A stretch of DNA of 64,000 nucleotides from Trueperaceae bacterium (GCA_023954415.1 JAMLIB010000005.1:62001-126000), one strand, 5' to 3'. Shown: positions 28,415 to 38,195, counted from the stretch's first letter. Notes: a model not told the origin generated them from the sequence alone. Numbers and translations are program-made.

Positions 28415-30283
28415 CTACGGGCGGGCGGCCAGCGTGGCGCCGGCGCGTTCGGCGCCCGCGAACTGCAATCGGTAGAGCTCGGCGTACACCCCGCCGCGCG
28501 CCAGGAGCTGGTCGTGGGTGCCGGACTCGACGACCGTCCCGCCCGCCAGCACGACGATCCTGTCGGCACGGCGCACGGTGGAGAGCCGGTGGGCCACGAC
28601 GAACGTCGTCCGCCCGCGCATGAGCACGTCGAGGGCCTGCTGCACGAGCGCCTCCGACTCGCTGTCGAGCGAGCTCGTAGCCTCGTCGAGCACGAGGATG
28701 GTCGGGTCCTTCAGGAGCGCGCGGGCGATGGCGAGCCGCTGCCGCTGGCCGCCCGACAGCATGACGCCCCGCTCGCCGACCTGGGTACGGTAGCCGTCCG
28801 GGAACGCCGTGATGAAGTCGTGCGCGTTGGCGGCCCGCGCCGCGGCCTGCACCTCGGCGTCCGTCGCCTCTGGCCGACCGTAGCGCAGGTTCTCCAGGAT
28901 GCTGCCCGAGAAGAGCTGCGTCTCCTGCGGGACCATCCCGATGCGCTTGCGCAGTTCGGCGGTGGCGAGGTCGCGTACGTCGACGCCGCCGACGCTCAGG
29001 CGCCCGGCCGTAACGTCGTAGAAGCGCGGCACGAGACTGATGAGGGTGCTCTTGCCCGCGCCGCTCGGGCCGACGATGGCGACGACCTCGCCCGGTCGGG
29101 CCTCCAACGTCACCCCCTTGATGACGTCATCCTTGCCGCGTCCGTAGCTGAAGCCCACGTCCTCGAAACGGACGTGCCCCGCGTCGGCCGCGAGCTGGAC
29201 GGGCTCGGCAGGCTCTGGCAGGTCGCTGGTCTCGTCGAGGATCTCGAACACGCGCCGGGAGGCCCCGACCGCCTGCTGCAACTGCGCCCACAGGTCCGTG
29301 AAGGTGCCGATGGAGCCCGCCACGAAGACCGTGATGAGCAGGAACGCGACGAGGTCGCCGCTTCCCAGCGCCCCGGACACGGCGAGGCGGCCGCCGTACC
29401 AGAGTACGACCGCGAGGCCGGCCGACATGGCGAGCATGACCGCCGGCACGAAGTACGCCCTCAGCCTCACGCGTTTCAAGGCGCTCCGGAACGCGTCGCC
29501 GATGGCGCGGTCGTAGCGGTCGCGCTCCCACCCCTCGGCCGTGAACGACTTGACGACGCGGACGGAGGCGAAGGCCTCGTCCGCCACGGCCGTCGCCTCC
29601 GCCAGGTCGTCCTGGAACGCGGTGCTCGCCTTGCGCAGCCCGCGGCCGAAGAACGCAGCCGCCACGACTACGGCGGGGATGACGCCGAGCATCAGGAGCG
29701 TCAGGCGCCACTCGAGGACGAGGAGCACCACCAGCCCGCCGAGGAGCGTTATCCCCTGGTTGACGAACTGCGCGAGCTGTTGTGACACGGCCGCCTGGAG
29801 CGTGGCGATGTCGGCCGTGAGCCGCGAGGTCAGCTCGCCCGTCTTGCGCGTCTCGAAGAAGGAGACGGGGAGCCCGATGAGGTGGCCGAAGACGCGCGTG
29901 CGCATGTCGGCGACCACCGCCTCGCCGACGCGGCCGAGCAGGTAGACGCGCAGGAAGTTGAACACCGCCTGGACGAGCATGAGGCCGAGGAGCACGAGCG
30001 CCACGCGGTTGAGCTCCGCCGTGGCGAGGCTCGGGGCCGTGCCCGGCCGGAACGCCGAGTTGAGCAGGTCGCGTATCAGGAGGGGGAAGACGAGGCCGAG
30101 CGCGCCGGAGACGGCGACGGCGATCACGCCTGCCACCACCGTCCCCCTGTGGGGCCGCAGGAACGAGAACAGGCGGCCGAGGCGCGCGAGGTCCTCGCGG
30201 CTCAGGCGGCGGGAGCGCGACGCCGGACCGCCCTCGTCGTCCGTGCCTGTCGGGGCATTACGGCGGATGCGAGAGAAAGCCAC
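28415..30283 (-). CDS. ABC exporter, fused transmembrane and ATPase domains
   Basis: A half-transporter of 622 residues of the MsbA/multidrug type. After a basic N-terminus, six membrane helices (about 40-330) precede the nucleotide-binding domain. The latter has Walker A GPSGAGKSTL, Q-loop MVPQETQLFSG, signature LSGGQRQRLAIARAL, Walker B ILVLDEATSSLD and H-loop VAHRLSTVRRAD. It should work as a homodimer exporting lipid or drug; the substrate is not predictable. The start GTG 30283 lies 5 nt after TAGCCT on the minus strand. Confidence 0.92.
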   Translation of the reverse strand: MAFSRIRRNAPTGTDDEGGPASRSRRLSREDLARLGRLFSFLRPHRGTVVAGVIAVAVSGALGLVFPLLIRDLLNSAFRPGTAPSLATAELNRVALVLLGLMLVQAVFNFLRVYLLGRVGEAVVADMRTRVFGHLIGLPVSFFETRKTGELTSRLTADIATLQAAVSQQLAQFVNQGITLLGGLVVLLVLEWRLTLLMLGVIPAVVVAAAFFGRGLRKASTAFQDDLAEATAVADEAFASVRVVKSFTAEGWERDRYDRAIGDAFRSALKRVRLRAYFVPAVMLAMSAGLAVVLWYGGRLAVSGALGSGDLVAFLLITVFVAGSIGTFTDLWAQLQQAVGASRRVFEILDETSDLPEPAEPVQLAADAGHVRFEDVGFSYGRGKDDVIKGVTLEARPGEVVAIVGPSGAGKSTLISLVPRFYDVTAGRLSVGGVDVRDLATAELRKRIGMVPQETQLFSGSILENLRYGRPEATDAEVQAAARAANAHDFITAFPDGYRTQVGERGVMLSGGQRQRLAIARALLKDPTILVLDEATSSLDSESEALVQQALDVLMRGRTTFVVAHRLSTVRRADRIVVLAGGTVVESGTHDQLLARGGVYAELYRLQFAGAERAGATLAARP

Positions 30284-30352
30284 GCCCAAGGCTACTATGG
30301 TCGAACGCCGTGTCCGGTGCTCGCGTAGCGCCGCAGGCGCCTGGGAGGGAAC

Positions 30353-32347
30353 GTGCAGAGGAGCGCCGCCACCGAGCCGCTGTGGACGCCGACGCCGGAA
30401 CGCGCCGGCGCCAGCGCCATGGAGGCGTTCCGCCTGACCGTCGAGCGGACCGCGCTCACGCCCCTGCCCGACTACGACGCGCTGCACGCCTTCAGCGTCG
30501 CGCGCCCCGACGAGTTCTGGGCGGGGCTGGCCGCCGAGTTGCGGTTGCCTCTCACGGCGCGCCCGTCCGCCGTCAGGTCCGGCGACCCGCTGCCCCGCAC
30601 CCGGTGGTTCCCGGGCGCCACCCTCAACTACGCCGCGGCGCTGCTCCAGCCGGCCATCGGCGCCGCCGCCCCAACTGGCGCGGCCCTCATCGGGGTCGGT
30701 GAGCCGGGCGAGGACGGGGAGGTCCATGAGCGGCGCTGGTCGTGGGACGAGCTTCGCGCCGAGGCGGCCGCGGCGCAGGCGGCGTTGCGGGCCGCCGGGG
30801 TCGGCGAGGGCGACGCGGTGGCCGCGTTCGCCGCCAACGTGCCGGAGACGGTCGTCCTCCTGCTCGCGTGCGCCTCCATGGGCGCCGTGTTCACGTCCTG
30901 TTCGCCCGACTTCGGCGCGGCGGCGGCCGGCGCCCGGTTCGGACAGCTCGCGCCCAAGCTCCTCTTCGCCAGCCCCGTCTACCGTTACGGCGGGGTGACG
31001 CGCGATGTCGCGGGCACGGTCCGCGACATCGCGCGCTCGCTCCCGAGCTTGCTGGGAACCGTGGAGTTTCCCTACCCGGGGGAGGCGCCGCGCCTGCCCG
31101 GCGTTCCGGGCTGGCGGGCTTGGCTGGCGCCCCACCGGGGCGCGCCGGCGCCGGAGTACGCCGCGCTCCCGTTCGACCATCCCTTGTACGTGCTCTACAG
31201 CTCCGGTACCACGGGCTTGCCAAAGGCCATGGTGCACCGCGCCGGCGGCGTGCTCCTCACTCATCGCAAGGAGCACGCCCTCCACTCCGACATCCGCGCC
31301 GGCGACGTCGTCTTCTACTACACGACCACGGGCTGGATGATGTGGAACTGGCTCGTCTCCGCCCTCGCGTCCGGTGCCACCGTCGTCCTGTACGACGGCT
31401 CGCCCGCCTACCCGGACACCCTGGCGACGTTCCGCCTCGCGGAGCGGCTCGGCGTCACGTTCTTCGGCACGAGCGCGCGGTTCCTGCAAGGCCTGGCGGC
31501 GGAAGGCGCGAGGCCCGGCGACGCTTGCGACCTGAGCGCGCTGCGCACCGTCGCCTCGACGGGCTCGCCCCTCTCGCCGCGCGGGTTCGAGTACGTCTAC
31601 GCCGCGCTCAAGGAGGACGTCCACCTGGCGAGCATCTCGGGCGGCACGGACATCGTGGGCTGCTTCATGCTCGGCGTTCCGACGCTGCCCGTGTTCGCCG
31701 GTGAGATCCAACGCCCGGGGCTCGGCGTCGACCTCCGCGTGCTGGACGAGAGCGGGAACGAGGTGCGCGAGGCGGCGGGGGAGCTCGTCTGCGCCTCCGC
31801 GCTCCCCTCGATGCCCCTCCGCTTCGTCGGCGACGACGACTTCGGGCGCTACACCGCCGCCTACTTCGGCGTCTACGCCGGGCTCTGGCGCCACGGCGAC
31901 CTCGTGGAACGAACCGGCAACGGCGGGATCGTCGTCTACGGTCGGTCGGACGCCACCCTCAACCCCGGCGGGGTGCGCATAGGCACGGCGGAGATCTACC
32001 GCCCGCTCGAGGCGATCGGGGAGGTGAGGGAGGCGGTGGCCGTGGCCAAGCGCACGGGTGCCGACGGTGAGGACCAGGAGATCTGGCTCCTCGTCGTGCT
32101 ACGCGCGGGCGCGAGCCTCGGAGGCGGGCTGGAGGCGCGCGTGAAGCAAGCCATCCGCGAGGCGGCGTCGCCGCGCCACGTGCCGAAGCGCGTCGTGGAC
32201 GTTCCCGAGCTGCCGCGCACTCGCTCCGGCAAGGTCATGGAGCTGGCCGTGACGCGCTTGGTGAACGGCGAGCCGATCGCCAACCGCGAGGTCGTCGCGA
32301 ACCCTGAGTCGCTCGACGCGCTGGCCCGACGCTTGGCTAGCCTTTGA
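30353..32347 (+). CDS. acetoacetate-CoA ligase
   Basis: This 664-residue protein is an ANL-superfamily AMP-forming ligase. Motif A3 is YSSGTTGLPKAMVH, A5 is STGSPLSPRGFEYVY, A7 and A8 are WRHGDLVERTGNGGIVVYGRSDATLNPGGVRIGTAEIY, and the catalytic lysine is in RTRSGKVMELAV. Length and the FYYTTTGWMMWNWL segment fit acetoacetyl-CoA synthetase better than acetyl-CoA synthetase. It activates acetoacetate for lipid or PHB metabolism. The GTG start has GGAGGGA upstream and a possible TACTAT -10 box at 30293-30298. Confidence 0.88.
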   Translation: MQRSAATEPLWTPTPERAGASAMEAFRLTVERTALTPLPDYDALHAFSVARPDEFWAGLAAELRLPLTARPSAVRSGDPLPRTRWFPGATLNYAAALLQPAIGAAAPTGAALIGVGEPGEDGEVHERRWSWDELRAEAAAAQAALRAAGVGEGDAVAAFAANVPETVVLLLACASMGAVFTSCSPDFGAAAAGARFGQLAPKLLFASPVYRYGGVTRDVAGTVRDIARSLPSLLGTVEFPYPGEAPRLPGVPGWRAWLAPHRGAPAPEYAALPFDHPLYVLYSSGTTGLPKAMVHRAGGVLLTHRKEHALHSDIRAGDVVFYYTTTGWMMWNWLVSALASGATVVLYDGSPAYPDTLATFRLAERLGVTFFGTSARFLQGLAAEGARPGDACDLSALRTVASTGSPLSPRGFEYVYAALKEDVHLASISGGTDIVGCFMLGVPTLPVFAGEIQRPGLGVDLRVLDESGNEVREAAGELVCASALPSMPLRFVGDDDFGRYTAAYFGVYAGLWRHGDLVERTGNGGIVVYGRSDATLNPGGVRIGTAEIYRPLEAIGEVREAVAVAKRTGADGEDQEIWLLVVLRAGASLGGGLEARVKQAIREAASPRHVPKRVVDVPELPRTRSGKVMELAVTRLVNGEPIANREVVANPESLDALARRLASL

Positions 32348-33221
32348 CGGCCCCTGCCGTCAGCCCCGCGACGATGCGCTGCTGGAACACGAGCACTAGG
32401 ACCACCAGCGGGATGGTGACGATGACGGCCGCGGCCATGATCTCGCCGAACGGCTCCTGACGCGCGATCTCGCCGGTGAACAGGGCGATGGCCACGGGCA
32501 CCGTCCGCGCCGGCGGGTCGATCACGGTGAACGTGAGGGCGAAGAGGTACTCGTTCCACGCCTGGATGAAGGCGAGGAGCCCGGTGGTCACGAGCGCCGG
32601 CGCCGTGAGCGGCAGCAGGACGTGCCTGAACGCCTGGAAGAGCGTGGCCCCGTCCACCTGCGCCGCTTGCAGGAGCGAGTCGGGCAGCCCCTTGAAGAAC
32701 GACGTGAGCACCCAGACCGTGAACGGCAGCGTGAAGAGCAGGTACGACAGGATCATGCTCGGGATGGCGGGCAGCGCCAGGAGGCGTATCACGGCGTAGA
32801 GCCCCGCCAGCACCGCGATCTGCGGGAACATCGTCATGGCGAGGATGACGTAGAGCGATGGGCTGCGACCCCGGAAACGCATCTTGCCGAGGGCGTAGCC
32901 GGCGAAGGAACCGGCGGCCAACGACAGGAGCGTGACGCAGCTCGCCACGAGCGTCGAGACGAGCATCGCGCGCACGAAGCGGTCGTTGCTGAGCACGGCC
33001 TTGAAGTTCGTCAGCACGGGCTCCGCGGGCCACAAGGTGGCCGGGGTCCTTATCAGTTCCGGCTGCGACTTCAGGGCGGACACGAGCGCCCAGTAGAACG
33101 GGAACATCAGGTAGACGAACAGGACGGCGATGAGCAGCCAGAAGAGGGTCTTGCCGACGATCTTGCCGACGATCTTGCCGCGTGGCCGCCGGCCGGAGGC
33201 GGTGTTCGCCGCGCCCGTCAC
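32337..33221 (-). CDS. sugar ABC transporter permease (MalG type)
   Basis: A 294-residue inner-membrane permease of carbohydrate uptake family 1. It has six helices and the cytoplasmic EAA loop LLQAAQVDGATLFQAFRHVLLPL, which docks on the ATPase. The GTG start at 33221 overlaps the upstream permease stop as GTGA. Near the N-terminus GKIVGKIVGK comes from a 12-bp tandem duplication. No ATPase gene is nearby, so a shared MsmX/MalK-type ATPase elsewhere is expected. The 3' end overlaps the end of the convergent ligase gene by 11 bp. Confidence 0.9.
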   Translation of the reverse strand: MTGAANTASGRRPRGKIVGKIVGKTLFWLLIAVLFVYLMFPFYWALVSALKSQPELIRTPATLWPAEPVLTNFKAVLSNDRFVRAMLVSTLVASCVTLLSLAAGSFAGYALGKMRFRGRSPSLYVILAMTMFPQIAVLAGLYAVIRLLALPAIPSMILSYLLFTLPFTVWVLTSFFKGLPDSLLQAAQVDGATLFQAFRHVLLPLTAPALVTTGLLAFIQAWNEYLFALTFTVIDPPARTVPVAIALFTGEIARQEPFGEIMAAAVIVTIPLVVLVLVFQQRIVAGLTAGAVKG

Positions 33222-34321
33222 TGCGTGTCCACCTTCATGGAGCGGACGTAGAGGATCGCGAAGACGAAGATGATGACGAAGATGGTCACCGATGCCGCCG
33301 ACGAGAGCCCCATGTCGCGACGACTGATGAGCATGTCCTGGGCGAAGCTCGCCATCGAATAGCGTTGGTTGCCGAGTACCACCTGGAAGATATCGAACAC
33401 GCGGAGCGAATCGAGGGTGCGGAAGATGAGGGCCACCGCGAGCGTCGGTGTGAGCAGGGGCAGGGTGATGCCGAAGAAGCGCCTCACGACTCCGGCGCCG
33501 TCCACCTTGGCGGCCTCCGCGTACTCGCTCGGGATGGTGGAGAGGCCCGCGAGCAGGAGCAGCGCCATGAACGGCGTCGTCTTCCAGACGTCCATCATGA
33601 TCATGCTCGGTAGCTGCAGCGTGGGGTTGCCGAAGAAGTCGGTGCGGCCGTCGGAGAGCCCCAGGTACGAGCCGAGGGCGTTGAAGAGCCCCGCCCGCGT
33701 GGGTTGCAGCATCCACTCCCAGATGCGGGCCGACACGACGGTGATCACTGCCCAGGGCACGAGCATCGCGGCGCGCATCAGCCCGCGGCCGCGGAAGTTG
33801 CTCGCGAGGGCCAACGCTATGACCATGCCGAGCACCGTCTCGAGCGCGACGGCGATGACCGTGAACACGACCGTGTCCCACACCGCCCTTATGAAGTCGG
33901 CGGAGATGGCGCCGAGCACGTAGCGCTTACCTAGGAGCCCGAACTGGAAGACCTGCCGGTAACGCTGGGGCGAGCGCGGGAGGACGGATACCGCCGACTC
34001 GTACTGCACGCGGCCGTCCTGCCTCACGACCTGACCGGCGTCGTCGCGGCGGGCCGGCAGCTCCCGGATGGTGAAGGACAGGAGGGTGCGGTAGTTGTCG
34101 AGGCCGACGAAGCTCGTGGGTTGCGAGCTGGCGAACTTGGCGTTGGTCAAGCTCGAGTACACGACGCGCCCGAACGGGTAGGCGGCGATGATCGCCAGGA
34201 TGATGAAGGTGGGGAGCAGGAGGCCGTAGGCCGTCCGCCGCTCCGCTCGCAGTAGGCTCGACGTTCCGCGGTCGCGCCGGTCGCGTGTCCGGCGCGCTCC
34301 CGCCTGGCTCTCACCCGTCAT
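33218..34321 (-). CDS. sugar ABC transporter permease (MalF/UgpA type)
   Basis: The 367-residue partner permease. After an Arg-rich cytoplasmic start, the first helix (LLLPTFIILAIIAAYPF) is followed by an extended extracytoplasmic loop of about 80 residues before the core helices, as in MalF-like subunits. The EAA loop is EYAEAAKVDGAGVVRRFFGITLPLLTP. It forms the heteromeric channel with the MalG-type protein and takes sugar from the binding protein encoded upstream. Confidence 0.9.
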   Translation of the reverse strand: MTGESQAGARRTRDRRDRGTSSLLRAERRTAYGLLLPTFIILAIIAAYPFGRVVYSSLTNAKFASSQPTSFVGLDNYRTLLSFTIRELPARRDDAGQVVRQDGRVQYESAVSVLPRSPQRYRQVFQFGLLGKRYVLGAISADFIRAVWDTVVFTVIAVALETVLGMVIALALASNFRGRGLMRAAMLVPWAVITVVSARIWEWMLQPTRAGLFNALGSYLGLSDGRTDFFGNPTLQLPSMIMMDVWKTTPFMALLLLAGLSTIPSEYAEAAKVDGAGVVRRFFGITLPLLTPTLAVALIFRTLDSLRVFDIFQVVLGNQRYSMASFAQDMLISRRDMGLSSAASVTIFVIIFVFAILYVRSMKVDTQ

Positions 34322-34388
34322 GCACTCGAACTCCTCCCTGCCATGCCCGCGCTTAATGATGGCTAAGGGGCCGGCCTAAAGGTGCGTA

Positions 34389-34417
34389 CGGGGGCCGACC
34401 TGGTGGGTCGGCCCCCG
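34389..34417. terminator. hairpin between the sugar-binding protein and permease genes
   Basis: A perfect 12-bp stem pairs 34389-34400 with 34406-34417 around a 5-base loop, in the 187-bp gap. With no T-run it is likely a partial terminator or mRNA-stabilising structure, giving more binding protein than permease. Nothing else was recognised in this gap. Confidence 0.6.
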
Positions 34418-34508
34418 CGCCGCGAACGGCCGGGACAACTCTGCGTGGGTCCGCGGACTCACTTAGGTTCGCAGCGGACCCGCGGCCACGAGTCCCGAGC
34501 CGGCTGCC

Positions 34509-35780
34509 TCAGGGCTGCCCGGTGGGGAAGCCCGTGACGTCCTCGATGTCGGCCTCGATCTCCGCGACGGCGTCAGCTGCCGTGGCCTGGCCCGTCATCA
34601 CGCTATGCACGCCCGTGTAGAAGGCGCGGGAGACGGCGGCGTAGTCGGGCGCCGTGGCCGTCGATGGCCTCGCGACCGCGTTGATGAAGACGTCGTAGAG
34701 CGAGCCGAAGAACGGCACGGCCGCGAGGACGTCCTCGTCCTGGTACAGGGCCATGACGGTCGGGTTGTAGCTGCCTTCGACGGCGCGGATCTTCTGCTCG
34801 TCGTAGGAGGCGAAGAAGAGCGCCACGTCGGCGGCCACGGCCGGGTTCTTGCTGTACTTGGAGACGGCGAGTTGCCAGCCACCGAGGGTCGCTGCAGGAG
34901 AGCCGTCAGGACCGGCCGGCAGCGGGCTGACATCGAACTTGCCCGCGATCACGCTGTCCGAGGCGTTGCCGAGCGAGTAGGCGTACGGCCAGTTGCGCAT
35001 GAACGCGGCGTTACCGGCCTGGAACATGTTGCGGGCGGACTCCTCGTCGAAGCTCGTCACGCCGTTCGGGGCGATGGTGCCCACCCACGACGCGGCCGTC
35101 TCCAGGGCGGCCACGGCCTTCGGGTTGTTGATCGTGATGACGCCGGCCGGGCTGACGATCGAGCCGCCGCCGAAGGAGGAGACCCACTCGAGGGCGTCGC
35201 ACGTCAGGCCCTCGTACGAGTTGCCCTGGAAGACGAAGCCCCAGAAGTCGGGGTTGCCGGCGGCGCGCTCGCCGTCCTGGATCGTCTGCGCCATGCTCGT
35301 CAGCTCGCTCCACGTGGCGGGCGGCCCGTCGAAGCCGTACTTCTCGAGAAGGTCGCTGCGGTAGTAGAGGAGGCCGGCGTCCGTGAACCAGGGGATGCCG
35401 ACCAGGTGGCCGTCGACCGTGTTGTTCTCGATGATGGCGGGGAAGTGCTGGTCGGCGACGTCCCTGGCGCCGTAGTCGTAGAGGTCGACGAAGTGCTCGG
35501 CCATGTCGCCGGGCCAGATGACGTCGATCTGGAACACGTCTACGTCGGAGGACTGCGCCTCGAACATCTGCAGGTAGAGCGCCTGGCGGTTGTCCGTCAG
35601 GTCGGGGGTCTCGAGGACGTTGACGGTCACGTCCGGGTGGAGTGCCATGTAGCGCGCCGCAGCGGCCCTGCTCAACTCGAGTTCCTGGCCGACGGCGCCG
35701 GTGGCCACCGTCACCACCGTCTGCGCTTGCGCGGCCGCCACCGCTACCGCGGCGAGTGCGAGTATCAGGATCTTACGCAC
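34509..35780 (-). CDS. sugar ABC transporter substrate-binding protein
   Basis: A 423-residue extracytoplasmic solute-binding protein of family 1 (maltose/trehalose-like). The signal peptide [19 protein letters not shown] precedes TVVTVATGAVGQELE. Typical features are DVFQIDVIWPGDMAEHFVDL, GIPWFTDAGLLYYRSDLLEKYG and a C-terminal lobe with LGGWQLAVSKYSKN. The GTG start at 35780 has AGGTGA 5-10 nt upstream; a second GTG 9 bases earlier is less favourable. It is the first gene of a binding protein-MalF-MalG operon. Confidence 0.92.
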   Translation of the reverse strand: MRKILILALAAVAVAAAQAQTVVTVATGAVGQELELSRAAAARYMALHPDVTVNVLETPDLTDNRQALYLQMFEAQSSDVDVFQIDVIWPGDMAEHFVDLYDYGARDVADQHFPAIIENNTVDGHLVGIPWFTDAGLLYYRSDLLEKYGFDGPPATWSELTSMAQTIQDGERAAGNPDFWGFVFQGNSYEGLTCDALEWVSSFGGGSIVSPAGVITINNPKAVAALETAASWVGTIAPNGVTSFDEESARNMFQAGNAAFMRNWPYAYSLGNASDSVIAGKFDVSPLPAGPDGSPAATLGGWQLAVSKYSKNPAVAADVALFFASYDEQKIRAVEGSYNPTVMALYQDEDVLAAVPFFGSLYDVFINAVARPSTATAPDYAAVSRAFYTGVHSVMTGQATAADAVAEIEADIEDVTGFPTGQP

Positions 35781-35841
35781 GGTTCTCACCTCTCTACTTC
35801 CTTTGAGACGCCGCCACACGACCGGTCGGAGAGTGGCGGCC

Positions 35842-35864
35842 AGAGTACTTGCGAACGCGTACGC
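35842..35864 (-). promoter_or_regulatory. candidate promoter and operator of the sugar ABC operon
   Basis: TACTCT on the minus strand (35842-35847) could be the -10 box. Beside it, GCGAACGCGTACGC (35851-35864) is a 14-bp imperfect palindrome of the form GCGnACGCGTnCGC, with the central CG seen in LacI/GalR-family operators. The rest of 35865-36057 shows no gene; a short AT-rich patch lies near 35921. Confidence 0.3.
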
Positions 35865-36057
35865 CCGGGCCGCGCTGCTTACGACTCTCGTCGCGTGCCG
35901 GGCGCCCCATGAGCTGATTTTTGACGCGTCGCGTTCAGCCCCAGGATACCGCCGTCCACTTGGTCGTGTGTGGGCAGGCGTCACGGTGGGCGGCTCCGAG
36001 CAGTGCTAGGCGCCCGGCTCCTACGCCCGCGGCGCGGCTCCGGGGGTACGGGGTCGC

Positions 36058-37128
36058 TCAGGACGACCCGACCGGTCCGCGCCTTCCGAGGAGCTGCGCG
36101 ACCTCGTTCTGCAGCTCGAGCTCCTGGAACGGCTTCACGAGCCATTCGGCCTTCGGGAGGCGGCGGAAGAGCCCGGCGCGCGGCGGCTCGTCCACGAGGA
36201 CGAGCACCGGCAGATGGGCCTGGGCTCCGCCCTTGCGCAACTCGCGGACCAGGTCCCACGCGCGTCCCTCGTCGTCGTCGACCAGCAGGGCGCGCGGATG
36301 GTGCTCGGAGATGCCCGCGACCACGTCCTCGTACCCGGTCGTTGCCGTGCGCAGCCCACCGCGCTGCAGCGCGAGCATGATGAGCCGCCTCAGCGCCTGA
36401 CTCGCCCCGACCACGAGGACGAGGGGCTCGTCCGCCAGGTACGGCGAGCGCTCGACGACCCGGAGCCGCTCCAACTGACCGAGCACGTGGTAGACGCGCT
36501 GCTCACCCATGTCCAGCTCGGCCGCTATCGCCCTGGCGGAGCTCTTGGAGTCGACCTGGGCCAGTACTTCCCACGCGCCGGGCGGCAGGTCCGCCTTGGT
36601 CGGGTCGCCGGAGCGCGAGAAGACGGCCTCGGGGGGGACGCTGACCTCCCGCACCTCCTCGGTGCTCTGGATGACGCGCATGAGTAGGACGAGGGCGTCG
36701 ACGCCGTGGCCGAAGGGGACCTGCGAGGCGTTCGCGTCGACGTCGTGGAACTCGAAGGCGCCGTCCGACCACGTGAGCACCTCGCCGACGACATCGAACG
36801 CCTGGCGTTCGATGGCCCGCGCGAGGTCGTCCTCCGTGAGGATGCCCCGTTCCACCGCCATGCGCCCAAGCAACGTGCCCGGGCTCTCCCGCCTCTGCGT
36901 CATCAGGATCTCTTGCACCTCGAGCGCGGTGACGAGGTCCATGCGCACGAGCACCTCGCCGAGGTGGGCGCCCGAGCGCATGTGCGCGTACGCGACCCTG
37001 CCCTGGGTGAAGTAGATGCGCGCGTGCTTCTCCTTGCGCTCCACCGTGAGGATGCCCGACTTCTGACTGAGCGCGATGAGCTGGAAGACGTCGGAGAGGG
37101 GGGCGCTCTTCAGGCTCCCCTTCAGCAT
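36058..37128 (-). CDS. DUF4388 protein with degenerate receiver domain
   Basis: A 356-residue regulator-like protein. The N-terminal half is a DUF4388 domain (LKGSLKSAPLSDVFQLIALSQKSGILTV), as in PatA-type response regulators, plus a region with LLGRMAVERGILTEDDLARAIERQ. The C-terminal ~115 residues look like a receiver fold: a conserved-position Asp in LLVDDDEG (Asp284-286) and Lys in WLVKPF. The acidic pair that should end the first strand is missing (LVLVVGASQ). It follows ruvB by 58 bp. Motility or polarity control is the usual setting for this family, and pilT lies elsewhere in the window. Confidence 0.75.
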   Translation of the reverse strand: MLKGSLKSAPLSDVFQLIALSQKSGILTVERKEKHARIYFTQGRVAYAHMRSGAHLGEVLVRMDLVTALEVQEILMTQRRESPGTLLGRMAVERGILTEDDLARAIERQAFDVVGEVLTWSDGAFEFHDVDANASQVPFGHGVDALVLLMRVIQSTEEVREVSVPPEAVFSRSGDPTKADLPPGAWEVLAQVDSKSSARAIAAELDMGEQRVYHVLGQLERLRVVERSPYLADEPLVLVVGASQALRRLIMLALQRGGLRTATTGYEDVVAGISEHHPRALLVDDDEGRAWDLVRELRKGGAQAHLPVLVLVDEPPRAGLFRRLPKAEWLVKPFQELELQNEVAQLLGRRGPVGSS

Positions 37129-37186
37129 GGCGCCCTCATGGGGCCTGACGGTGCGAGGCTCTTCCCGCCGCCCGCGGGCGTACGGA

Positions 37187-38188
37187 TCACGCCCGGTTCT
37201 CCGGTTCGCCGGCGAAGAGCGGCGCGGCCTGGCCTTGCGGCACGCTCAGGCCGAGGTGGTGGTACGTGGCGGGGGTGGCCATGCGGCCGCGCGGCGTGCG
37301 CACCAGCAACCCCCGCTGGATGAGGAACGGCTCGTAGACCTCCTCGAGCGTCGCCCGGTCTTCGGACACGGCCGTCGCCAGCGTGTCCAGGCCGACCGGC
37401 CCGCCGGCGAAGCGCTCCACGAGCGCGCCGAGGATGGCCCTGTCGCGCCGGTCGAGGCCGGCGTCGTCGATGTCGAGCGCGTCGAGGGCGAGCTTGGCCC
37501 GCCTGGAGTCTATCGCCTCCTCGCCGGCCATCTGGGCGTAGTCGCGTACGCGCCTGAGCAGGCGCTTCGCTATGCGCATGGTCCCCCGCGAGCGCCTGCC
37601 TATCTCCAGGGCGGCCTCGTCGCTGAGCCCGTAGCCGAGCTGCCGGGCGTCCACCGTGACCGACTGGGCGAGGTCGGCATCGGAGTAGTAGTCGAGATGC
37701 TCGATGATGCCGAAGCGGCTGCGCAGCGGGCCCGTGATGAGGCCCGGGCGCGTCGTGGCGCCGACCAACGTGAAACGCGGGAGCTCCAGGCGGATGGACC
37801 GCGCCGCCGGCCCCTGGCCGAGCACGATGTCGATCTTGAACTCCTCCATGGCGGGGTAGAGGTGCTCCTCGGCGACCCGGCCGAGGCGATGGATCTCGTC
37901 TATGAAGAGGACGTCGCCCGGCTCGAGCGAGTTCGTGAGGATGGCCGCCAGGTCGCCGGGCTTCTCGATGGCCGGTCCGGACGTCACCCGGATGCCGACG
38001 CCCAGCTCCGCGGCGATGATGTGGGCCAAGGTGGTCTTGCCGAGCCCGGGAGGGCCGTACAAGAGCACGTGGTCGAGGGCCTCGCCGCGGTCACGGGCAG
38101 CGCCGAGGTACACCTCGAGCTTGCGTTTCAGCCGCCGCTGACCGACGTAATCGGCCAAAGACGCCGGCCGCAGGCGCACCTCGTCCAC
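37187..38188 (-). CDS. ruvB: Holliday junction branch-migration helicase RuvB
   Basis: This 333-residue AAA+ motor drives branch migration with RuvA. Walker [17 protein letters not shown], Walker [13 protein letters not shown], sensor 1 [19 protein letters not shown] with the arginine finger region, and the C-terminal winged helix ([15 protein letters not shown]) are all present. The start is GTG 38188, seven nt after TACGCT. An upstream in-frame ATG would add only Arg/Ala-rich sequence beyond the promoter. Confidence 0.97.
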   Translation of the reverse strand: MDEVRLRPASLADYVGQRRLKRKLEVYLGAARDRGEALDHVLLYGPPGLGKTTLAHIIAAELGVGIRVTSGPAIEKPGDLAAILTNSLEPGDVLFIDEIHRLGRVAEEHLYPAMEEFKIDIVLGQGPAARSIRLELPRFTLVGATTRPGLITGPLRSRFGIIEHLDYYSDADLAQSVTVDARQLGYGLSDEAALEIGRRSRGTMRIAKRLLRRVRDYAQMAGEEAIDSRRAKLALDALDIDDAGLDRRDRAILGALVERFAGGPVGLDTLATAVSEDRATLEEVYEPFLIQRGLLVRTPRGRMATPATYHHLGLSVPQGQAAPLFAGEPENRA

Positions 38189-38195
38189 GCGGGCA

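Noticed and set aside
28415-31894. A 1,159-codon open frame on the minus strand running from the ABC exporter through the whole antisense of the acetoacetate-CoA ligase gene.
   Set aside because: Only the part from 30283 down has transporter homology. The rest is the antisense of a well-conserved ligase, kept open by high GC content.
33151-33180. A 12-bp tandem duplication in the MalG-type permease gene (GKIVGKIVGK).
   Set aside because: Only two and a half units in a cytoplasmic N-terminus; no sign of function beyond simple slippage.
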